NCBI GenBank assembly: GCA_934454215.1
Contig: CAKSGG010000006.1
Coordinates: forward strand, 1-64,000
Direction: 5' to 3'
DNA length: 64,000 bases
From: an uncultured Clostridia bacterium
GTDB taxonomy: Bacteria; Bacillota; Clostridia; UBA1381
Shown here: positions 8,401 through 15,379 of the stretch, piece by piece
Position numbering within the stretch: the stretch's first letter is position 1
Layout: every line of letters starts with the position of its first letter
The notes under the pieces: model-generated
Told to the model about the DNA's origin: nothing
What the model saw: the letters and a program-made list of their open reading frames with translations, nothing else
Database searches by the model: none
Program-made: the position numbers and the translations under genes

Positions 8401-9923
8401 CGGCGTATAACTGTGAGGTTTCGGACTGTGTGTTCTATAATATAGGCGGTCATGCGGCGGTTATAGGCGGCGGAAACGTTGATACGCTGACGCCGGGAAA
8501 CAATGTTTTTAAAAATAATATTGTATCAAAATGCTCGCAGAAAATAAAGAACTATGAAACAATTTTAATGAACGGCTGCGGAAATTCGATAATTAACAAT
8601 AATATAAGCCGTACCGCTTTTCAGGCTATATGGTTCTACGGAAACAATCATAAAATTTCATATAACGAGATATACAATGTACGTCAGGAAACAGACGACA
8701 GCGGAGCAATTTACTGCGGAAGAAATACACTGCAAAGAGGAAGTGTGATTTCGTATAATTACATTCACGACCTCTACAGTACAAACAAGATGAATTTCGG
8801 ACATCAGCCGGCAATTTACTGGGACGACGGGCAAAGCGGACAAAAGGCGGAGTACAATATAATACGGGATGCGGATATAGACGTATATACAAACGGAGTT
8901 GATAATTCGTTTGTAAACAATACCGTTATAAACACAAAGAAGTATGCAAATTTTAATCCCTATAATGTTGTTGCGGCAAGCAATACGAATGAGGAGCAGG
9001 ATACGTTCGGCAGCAATATCGCAAATGAGCAGCTTTATTACAATACATATGAAAATCTCAAAGCAATTGTGGAAAGCAGTTCACTGAGTAAAAACTCTCT
9101 TGCGAAGTACAATAAAATCCGTGAAAATCTCTATGTAAACGCAGGAGAAGATTCAAGAGGCATATATGCTAAAATATACGCTTCGTTCAGCAATGCAAAT
9201 AAATCAAGCTTTGACGGATTTGTCAATCCCGAAAATCAGGACTACAGAGTTAAGAGCGCTCAAATGCCGTCAAACAGCAATGTGCTTGACGAAAGCTTTG
9301 ATATTGACAGTATAGGAATTATCAGCGCAAATGAACTTTCGCAGGCGGCGCCCAAGCTTATTGCTCCGTTTAACCATGAGGGGCTTAACACTGACGAAAG
9401 CATACATTTTATGTGGAATGACAGCTTCGGTGCAACACGTTACAGGATAACGGTTGCGGAGGATAAAGAATTTAAAAATGTAATTGCCGATAAAACGGTA
9501 TATTATAATTTTGCGGATATTGCCGTTCCGAAGAAAAATGACGCAGTTTATTATTGGAAAGTAACTGCCGAAAATACATCAAGAGAGTTTGAGGCGCAGG
9601 CTCAGAGCGATGTTATGAGCTTTACAAACAGCGGAAAGGTTACAGGCAGCGTTGCGGTAAATGAAGATAAAACGGCGGATATAAAAGTAACAAATTATGA
9701 ATATCCCGACGGAATCGACGCAGTGATTTTTCTTGCCGAATACGGAGAAAATAATGAGCTTTGCCGTGTGCGGAAATTTGAAAAGCATATTGATTACGGA
9801 AAACAGGCTGATTTTTCGGATACAGCTGTAAAAATTAAGGATTCCGAGGAAATAAAGAGAGCGGAGCTGTTTGTATGGGATAAAAATTACAAACCGTTAT
9901 GCGGCGCATATTCGGAGGAATAA
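5466..9923 (+). CDS. Secreted modular beta-helix carbohydrate-active protein
   Basis: About 1485 residues. The ATG at 5466 is preferred over the TTG three bases earlier because of AAAGGGGAAG spacing. Signal peptide about 1-26. Two tandem copies of a roughly 300-residue unit follow (about 35-325 and 330-615), each a beta-sandwich carbohydrate-binding-like part (shared FGAAMND and NEYG motifs) plus an Ig-like part (shared SQE-hydrophobic-WY motif). Residues about 620-1275 are a right-handed parallel beta-helix opening with YVSCSGNDSDEGT, with an LYFDGEEQTLAQWPN stretch and a DDSGAIYCG motif (about 1076) typical of GH141/GH120-like helices. An Fn3-like domain (about 1290-1390) and a C-terminal domain ending FVWDKNYKPL follow. 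It probably attacks a plant polysaccharide. Family assignment and substrate are uncertain. No SLH or LPXTG anchor is present. Confidence 0.75.
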   Translation: MKKIVSAVTALVLILGICIPSAVIAEDTAIQASELTDYVKGDKRENVFDASAQGGFAYLCSNNNATFTYDLDYGKSVKWYVRDGGFSVAEASHGFEGFELGDRNLPFDFEPEAGKTYAVYARVKNDSKNGVIPHFGAAMNDDYDTSSICYTNEYGAEGMALDGSGWQDFKATITLRNNYRHIKDIYKNVFFGLPVNGSYICPDETSFLVDASSSDSVYVAEEQPYDIEVTADKTVISKNGSVNFSARMLNQLEITGALSQEFEWYALSGDKENFVQGFNFSNNGKSSDVTVSCDESVKQGNYIIAAKSKVYGYVRLTNIVVKNGSLNDRTAPIPQNMIPDASADAGQTYLLQRNNTKISYDGYKTSDDSIGGYCVRYVYTGSGNFDINDENSTFRGFGGFEINSNTRTFGFNAESGKTYAIRANVKNGSQNGAVCRFGAAMNDGYSSKYIAVNEYGKAGMEVGEDWTSFNATITLPENYDTSNKCASIIYMGFADKSPEGSAFWLDCAAMDSVYLAEEKAVEIGIKAPDEYSIENGSDIDISASVLNQVGVKGRLSQELDWYCVSEDMSEAADGVTISENGDGIRIHVYNAERIKNGIRVAAVSEQYGLVSGITLGKKAEEKINIYVSCSGNDSDEGTREKPLATLGGARDRVRHIRSKGIAAPIDVIFFGGEYYFENTVGFGTKDSSQSRVTYKAADGENVIFSGAYDIDTSNAKKVTDSAVLSRLNENVCDKIIEIDLSSISDKLVQMTPAATIQQLCGNIEYPELYFDGEEQTLAQWPNGNAEYSQYQYISDDEIGYTEDNPSNWTSAENWWTGGYFNYDFRYTRLPGESVDSENKRIRLSADKSNSLYPYEGRDDLTHRWKAFNLLEELDVPTEWYIDTDSNKLYYYPPQNIKNGRMSLSVLKTPFVSVTGADNISFEGIEFTKTRGNAIEITNADSILINKCRFTDIGVDAFKTIGTNEAETDKNYWQRQKLDAAYNCEVSDCVFYNIGGHAAVIGGGNVDTLTPGNNVFKNNIVSKCSQKIKNYETILMNGCGNSIINNNISRTAFQAIWFYGNNHKISYNEIYNVRQETDDSGAIYCGRNTLQRGSVISYNYIHDLYSTNKMNFGHQPAIYWDDGQSGQKAEYNIIRDADIDVYTNGVDNSFVNNTVINTKKYANFNPYNVVAASNTNEEQDTFGSNIANEQLYYNTYENLKAIVESSSLSKNSLAKYNKIRENLYVNAGEDSRGIYAKIYASFSNANKSSFDGFVNPENQDYRVKSAQMPSNSNVLDESFDIDSIGIISANELSQAAPKLIAPFNHEGLNTDESIHFMWNDSFGATRYRITVAEDKEFKNVIADKTVYYNFADIAVPKKNDAVYYWKVTAENTSREFEAQAQSDVMSFTNSGKVTGSVAVNEDKTADIKVTNYEYPDGIDAVIFLAEYGENNELCRVRKFEKHIDYGKQADFSDTAVKIKDSEEIKRAELFVWDKNYKPLCGAYSEE

Positions 9924-9930
9924 ATTACCT

Positions 9931-9959
9931 TTGACAATTTGTTCATTTTAAGTTATATT
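9931..9959 (+). promoter_or_regulatory. Sigma-A promoter of the AraC-type regulator
   Basis: TTGACA at 9931-9936, a 17-bp spacer and TATATT at 9954-9959, immediately after the stop of the beta-helix gene. The regulator therefore has its own promoter. Confidence 0.75.
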
Positions 9960-9982
9960 TTAATTATTGGGAGGTGAGAGGC

Positions 9983-10876
9983 TTGAAACATTTTTCCATT
10001 GAGGACGAACATATGAAGTGCGACGGCATTGACATAAGATACATAGAATATAGCTGTGATGAGCCGGAGCACTCGCATGATGCGATAGAGCTTGCGTACA
10101 TTGTTTCGGGAAACGGCGAACACGTTGTTAATAATAAAACGCTGAAAGCACAGCGGGGGCTGCTGATTATGATAGACTATAACTGTGTACACAGCTTTCG
10201 TATCTGGAAAAACATGAAATATTATAATCTGCTTATAAAGGCGTCGTTTTTGTCGGAAACGCTGAACAAAGAGGCGGGACTGGGCGAGCTTATGAAAAAG
10301 TATTATAAATATGATTTAAAGGACGGCTTTATTTATACCGAATTTAATGACAGCAGTACGGCACAGTATATTGAGGATTTGTTTTTCAATATTCTCAGCG
10401 AAAGGCTTCAGAAGAAAAAACGGTATACGGAATTAATGAGATGCCATGTTGATGAAATCGTTAATATGATGCTCAGAAACGTAGACGATAAGCAGAATGG
10501 TGTAATTGATTCGGTTATGGCAGAGGCGATAGAGTATATAAGCGATAACTGCAATTCCGGACTAAGGCTTGAAGATGTTGCGGAAAAATTCAATTATAAT
10601 CCGAGATATTTCAGCAATAAGCTTAAAGAATACTGCGGACTCAGCTTTAAACAGCTTATTCTGAGCAAAAGGCTCAGCAATGTAATCAGTGACTTGTGGA
10701 ATACCGAAGATACAATAGATGAAATTATATGGAGATGGGGCTTTACGAACAAAACGTATTTTTATGAGCTTTTTGAAAAAAATTACGGTGTAAAGCCTAA
10801 ATTTGTCCGTGAGTACAGAAAGAATTACAATAAGTATCTTGAGATTAAGACAACACATAAAAATCTGCTGAATTGA
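9983..10876 (+). CDS. AraC-family transcriptional regulator
   Basis: About 297 residues. The N-terminal half is a cupin-like ligand-sensing domain (EHSHDAIELAYIVSG region with conserved histidines). The C-terminal roughly 100 residues form two helix-turn-helix motifs of the AraC family (LEDVAEKFNYNPRYFSNKLKEY, then WGFTNKTYFYELFEKNYG). Start choice: the upstream in-frame GTG at 9974 overlaps the GGGAGG ribosome site (9969-9974), whereas the TTG at 9983 is spaced eight bases from it, so TTG is the likely start. Placed inside the polysaccharide locus, it probably activates those genes in response to a sugar. Target sites are not proven; a shared 16-base motif upstream of two secreted-protein genes is a candidate. 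Confidence 0.88.
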   Translation: MKHFSIEDEHMKCDGIDIRYIEYSCDEPEHSHDAIELAYIVSGNGEHVVNNKTLKAQRGLLIMIDYNCVHSFRIWKNMKYYNLLIKASFLSETLNKEAGLGELMKKYYKYDLKDGFIYTEFNDSSTAQYIEDLFFNILSERLQKKKRYTELMRCHVDEIVNMMLRNVDDKQNGVIDSVMAEAIEYISDNCNSGLRLEDVAEKFNYNPRYFSNKLKEYCGLSFKQLILSKRLSNVISDLWNTEDTIDEIIWRWGFTNKTYFYELFEKNYGVKPKFVREYRKNYNKYLEIKTTHKNLLN

Positions 10877-10960
10877 TACTTTTTTTGAAAAATGTCACAG
10901 CGGTATTGAAAAAAGAGAAATTGTTTTGACATTGAAGGCATACGGCTGTTATGGTACAAT
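10870..10960 (+). promoter_or_regulatory. Promoter region of the SLH-protein gene
   Basis: TTGAAG at 10932-10937, a 17-bp spacer and TACAAT at 10955-10960 form a good promoter. Upstream, 10870-10885 is GAATTGATACTTTTTT, identical to 5312-5327 before the large beta-helix gene. It overlaps the last codons of the AraC gene. A role as regulator site is a guess. Confidence 0.6.
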
Positions 10961-11000
10961 TATTATAGCGAAAGTGCAATTATTATGGGAGGAGCAGAAC

Positions 11001-14000
11001 ATGAATATTAAAAAAATTGCAGCGATATTGGCAGTACTGTCCATGACTGTGCAGAATGTGAGCGCACAGATAAATAAAATATCGTGTGACTATGAAACGG
11101 GAGAATGCCGTGTTCAGGGAAGCTTCCCGAATGTATCCTCGAAAAATGCCGCAGCGGCTGTTTTGAAACCGGGCAAAACGGTTGACGATGATGACGCATA
11201 CGCATATACGGGGGAAATCCCGATTGACGGGGACGGAAAGTTCGATGCGTCCTTCATGCTTGGGTCGGACAGCGGAGAATATATGCTGCGTATAGGGACG
11301 GACGGGCAGATTTTTGAAAAAAGTTTCGTATTTTTAAGCAGCAGCGACATTGAAAAATATCTTAAAGAGGTAAATGCGGCTAAATCGGCAGCGGAGCTTG
11401 AACAGGTTTTTGAAAAGGATTATCAGCGTTTTAAAAATATTTGTGCGGTAACTATTAGGCCGTCGGATAAAGAATTTGTGTATAATTCTCTGTTTGAACA
11501 GATACCGTCGGGCGGATTTAAGTCGTTTGACAGCCTTAAATATATGATAGCGCAGGTTGTTCTGCTGAATGATTTTATGACCGAAACGGAACAGCCGATA
11601 CAAAAGCTGGAGAAATTATTTGAGTATTTCGATGATAAGTATTTGCCGGTTATTGATATTTGGAATAACACATCTCTTGCCGATGATTCAATTAAAAAGA
11701 GTATATGCGGCGGCTTGAAAAATAAAGGCATAGATACCATTGAAAAATTAGAAAAAGAGTTTTATGAACAGACGGTTGTGCAGGCTCTTAATGCGGCGGT
11801 AAAAAGCGCAAGAGGAAAAGAGCTTGCAATAGTAAAAGAGGTTCATTCTCTGCTCGGTGTTTCGCAGTACGGTTATTTTGAAAGCTTGGGCGAGGATAAG
11901 CAAATTTCGGTTTTAAAAAGCATATCCGCTCAAAGCTATACAAGTACATATAATTATGCAAAGGGCTTTGACGAGGCGGTAAATAATTATAAAAATAACC
12001 TTAACAGAGACAATAACGGAGGAGGAACTTCCGGCGGTTCAACGGGCGGCGGAGGCGGTTTTGTATATGTTCCCGACGCTAAAAACAATCAGAAAAACGA
12101 AGATGAAAACAGTAAGGATTTTTCAGACCTTGAAGATTATGAATGGGCAAAGCCGTCAATTGAAAGATTGGCGGGCAGCGACGTAATTTCGGGCAGAGGG
12201 AACGGGATTTTTGACCCGGGCAGCAATGTAAAAAGAGAGGAATTTACCTCTATTGTTATTAAGGCATTGGGGCTTTATGATGAAAATGCGGTCTGTGACA
12301 ATTTTCTTGATGTGAAGCCTGAAAACTGGTTTTATAAGGCTGTGGGCTCGGCGGCGGCAAGCGGGATTATTAACGGAATAAGCGATACCGAATTTGGTAC
12401 GGGACAGAACGTAACACGCCAGGATGCGGTTCTTATATGTAAGCGTGCGGCGGAAAAGCTCGGAATCAGCTTTGAAAGCGGAGGGGGAGCAACTCATACA
12501 AGCTTTGAATATGCGGCTGACGACGCACCTTCGTTTGCGGACTGGGACAGTGTTTCCGATTATGCAAGAGACGCTGTTACGGCAATGCAGAAAAGCGGTA
12601 TTGTAACGGGTAAATCAAATAACGAATTTAAACCTGCCGACAATATGACGCGTGCCGAGGCGGCGGTTGTGGTTGACAGGCTGATGAAGCTTATAGAATC
12701 GGCAAAGGCGAACGATAACCAAAAGGATTTGCAGATGGTCGAAACGCTGAAAGCATTGGGCTTGTATAACGGTGACGAAAAAGGTCTGACAAGTGAGCTT
12801 ACAAGAGGCGAGGCGGCGGATTTGCTTTGTTCACTGCTCGGCATTACAAAGAATAACGTAAGCGAATATACATTTTCGGACTGCAAGGAAAACAATCAAT
12901 ATGCGAAAGCCGTATATGCGGTTACGGACAAGGGCTATTTAAAGGGTGTTGATAAGGAGTTCGGAACAGACTATTCGCTTGATTATAACGATGCCGTAAG
13001 GGCGGCGGTTATTGCGCTCGGAGCGGGTGCGGTATTGGAGCATAGCGATAACGATACGGAATATATGAGAATTGCGTCGGAAAGAAAGCTTTTGGACGAT
13101 GTCAAAAGAACATCGGGCGGATATATCACAAAATGCGATTTTCTGAAATTGTTCTATAATATGCTTGATGAAAACATATACCTTATGGAAATAAACGGCG
13201 GTGTAACCTCATATTCGGAAAGCAAGGACGAAACCTTTTTGAGCCATTACCACAGAATATATAAGAAAAGCGGAAAAGTAACGGCAAATTCAAGAGCGGG
13301 AATAAGCGGCGAGTCAAGCTGCGGCAAGGGAAGAATAAAAATTAACGGTACAGAGTTCAGTATCACAAACGCAGATTACAGCGATTACATAGGCAGAGAG
13401 ACAGACTGTTATTACAAGGACAGAGGTGACGAAGATTACGAGCTTGTGTACATGATTCAGAGAAATAAGACAAATATAATAACTCTTGATTCAAGGCAGA
13501 TTAAAGACTTTAAAAATCTGCAATACAAGTATAGGGTCAGCGATAATGCAAAAGAGAAAACTTTGGACATAACAAGTAAGGTAAACGTTATATACAATAC
13601 GAAAAACATATATGACTATACCGATTCGCAGCTTGTTCCGAAATCGGGAACGGTAACGTTCGTGGACGCTGACGGTGACGGAAGATATACCGAAGCGGAT
13701 ACGATTATAATTAAGGATTACAAAAATATTGTAGTCGGCGGAGCAAATAAGTCTAAGAACATAATTTATGACAAGTATTATCCGAACGAGGAGGACGGAT
13801 ATACGGTTGATTTGAATAAAATTAACGAATATACCATTAAAGACAAGCACGGCGACAGCTACGGCTTAAGCGAGCTGCGGGAATGGGACGTGCTTGCTGC
13901 GCTGATAAGCCCCGATAAGGAGTATGCTGAATTTACGCTTGTTGATGAGGCATATGCAGGTAATATAAACAGTATATATGACGGCGGAGATATAGGCGAC

Positions 14001-15332
14001 AAGGAAATCAGCATTGACAGCAACACATATAAATTCAGCAAGGACTGGAGAGGCGATTTAAGCTTTGTTAAGCCCGGCAAAAAGGTTACGGTATATTGGG
14101 ATTTGTTCGGAAACGTTGCGGCGGTAAGAGACGGAATTGACGCCAATGCGCTTACTGCGGACAATCAGGACGAATCAGAGCTTTCGGAAAGAATTGTTAT
14201 TTTGACAATGGCAAAATACGACCCCGAAAAGGAACAGAATTTTATACGCAGCTATTATTCCGATAATAAGTTTACCACGAATTACATTTCAAAAAATGTA
14301 AAAGTGAACGGAAAAGGATATAAGGGTGCTGATATATTGCCGCTGCTTGATAACCAGTACGGAAAGGCTGTGATTATCCGTACCGATTCACAGGGAGAGG
14401 TTAAGGAGCTTGTGACGGCGGCAATGCCGGGTGAGGATTCGTACAGAGGTTTCTGGCAAATTAACTATCCGGGTGAAAATATGCTGTATAAGGGCGATAC
14501 AAAAACCTTCGGAAACAGATTTATAGCGGGAGATAATATCTACACTGTTCCGATGAACAGCGATGATTATACGAACTCATCAATGTTTGCATATAATAAT
14601 GCGTCATTCAGAACTGACAGCAGCTATACGGTGGACGCATATACGAAAAGCGAAAACGGCATACGTGCTGACGCTGTGGTATATAAAGCGGCAAGAAGTG
14701 CAACGGCTTCATATGATGATGACACCGGCTATGTTGTAAGTAATATTAAAACGGGTCTTAACGAAGATGACGAGCCTGTAATGATGATTGACGGATATTC
14801 TTACGATTATATAGCCGGCACGGCAACGGCGGTAAGCTATGAGGTTAAGAATGATGCTGTAGTGGTTGATGTTGAAAGCAATATCCGTGATGATATTTCA
14901 ATAAAGGATATTCAGGTCGGCGATTGTATCAGATTTGGTCTTGACAACGGTAAAATCAATACGATTATGATAGCGTATGATTACAGTGAGAACAAGGCGG
15001 CAGGAAATACAACACGTTCGGGATATACTTATGCAGGCTACGCATATTCAATGTCAGACGACCAAGGGTATTTGTCTGTAGCACTCGGAAAACATCCCGA
15101 AACGCTTGATATAAATTCATACGAAAACGGCGGAAAATATATTAACAGTTTCTGGATAAGAAACGGCTCTCTTGTTACGGTAGTTGACAAGACGGGTACA
15201 TCGACGGTTGTCAGAAACGGTTCTATGAGCGATATACTGACATATAAGGCGGCAGGAAACAGCTGTTCAAAGATAGTATTGTTCAGCTCATGGCAGTCAT
15301 TTATCACAGGTATTGTGGTATATGCGGAATAG
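11001..15332 (+). CDS. S-layer-homology (SLH) domain surface protein
   Basis: About 1443 residues. An open frame extends upstream, but GGGAGGAG at 10988-10995 and a typical signal peptide (MNIKKIAAILAVLSMTVQNVSA) fix the ATG at 11001. Residues 25-340 match no family I recognise. A Gly/Ser/Thr-rich linker (about 340-360) precedes three SLH domains (about 377-570) with typical motifs (FDPGSNVKREEF, EFKPADNMTRAEA). A second, weaker set follows (about 580-730). The rest, to the C terminus, is unrecognised, beta-rich and aromatic. It contains one EF-hand/dockerin-like loop, DADGDGRYTEAD, near residue 890. SLH domains bind secondary cell-wall polymers, so the protein is tethered to the cell surface. 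It is the only SLH protein of the locus and may serve as scaffold or binding protein. Confidence 0.82.
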   Translation: MNIKKIAAILAVLSMTVQNVSAQINKISCDYETGECRVQGSFPNVSSKNAAAAVLKPGKTVDDDDAYAYTGEIPIDGDGKFDASFMLGSDSGEYMLRIGTDGQIFEKSFVFLSSSDIEKYLKEVNAAKSAAELEQVFEKDYQRFKNICAVTIRPSDKEFVYNSLFEQIPSGGFKSFDSLKYMIAQVVLLNDFMTETEQPIQKLEKLFEYFDDKYLPVIDIWNNTSLADDSIKKSICGGLKNKGIDTIEKLEKEFYEQTVVQALNAAVKSARGKELAIVKEVHSLLGVSQYGYFESLGEDKQISVLKSISAQSYTSTYNYAKGFDEAVNNYKNNLNRDNNGGGTSGGSTGGGGGFVYVPDAKNNQKNEDENSKDFSDLEDYEWAKPSIERLAGSDVISGRGNGIFDPGSNVKREEFTSIVIKALGLYDENAVCDNFLDVKPENWFYKAVGSAAASGIINGISDTEFGTGQNVTRQDAVLICKRAAEKLGISFESGGGATHTSFEYAADDAPSFADWDSVSDYARDAVTAMQKSGIVTGKSNNEFKPADNMTRAEAAVVVDRLMKLIESAKANDNQKDLQMVETLKALGLYNGDEKGLTSELTRGEAADLLCSLLGITKNNVSEYTFSDCKENNQYAKAVYAVTDKGYLKGVDKEFGTDYSLDYNDAVRAAVIALGAGAVLEHSDNDTEYMRIASERKLLDDVKRTSGGYITKCDFLKLFYNMLDENIYLMEINGGVTSYSESKDETFLSHYHRIYKKSGKVTANSRAGISGESSCGKGRIKINGTEFSITNADYSDYIGRETDCYYKDRGDEDYELVYMIQRNKTNIITLDSRQIKDFKNLQYKYRVSDNAKEKTLDITSKVNVIYNTKNIYDYTDSQLVPKSGTVTFVDADGDGRYTEADTIIIKDYKNIVVGGANKSKNIIYDKYYPNEEDGYTVDLNKINEYTIKDKHGDSYGLSELREWDVLAALISPDKEYAEFTLVDEAYAGNINSIYDGGDIGDKEISIDSNTYKFSKDWRGDLSFVKPGKKVTVYWDLFGNVAAVRDGIDANALTADNQDESELSERIVILTMAKYDPEKEQNFIRSYYSDNKFTTNYISKNVKVNGKGYKGADILPLLDNQYGKAVIIRTDSQGEVKELVTAAMPGEDSYRGFWQINYPGENMLYKGDTKTFGNRFIAGDNIYTVPMNSDDYTNSSMFAYNNASFRTDSSYTVDAYTKSENGIRADAVVYKAARSATASYDDDTGYVVSNIKTGLNEDDEPVMMIDGYSYDYIAGTATAVSYEVKNDAVVVDVESNIRDDISIKDIQVGDCIRFGLDNGKINTIMIAYDYSENKAAGNTTRSGYTYAGYAYSMSDDQGYLSVALGKHPETLDINSYENGGKYINSFWIRNGSLVTVVDKTGTSTVVRNGSMSDILTYKAAGNSCSKIVLFSSWQSFITGIVVYAE

Positions 15333-15379
15333 CATTTAATTCCCCGAGGGGAACTAAAGTATAAAAAGGAGGAAAGAAA

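Noticed and set aside
13650..13720. Dockerin (cellulosome) domain in the SLH protein
   Set aside because: Only one calcium-loop-like motif is present; a dockerin needs two, and no cohesin is seen in the window.
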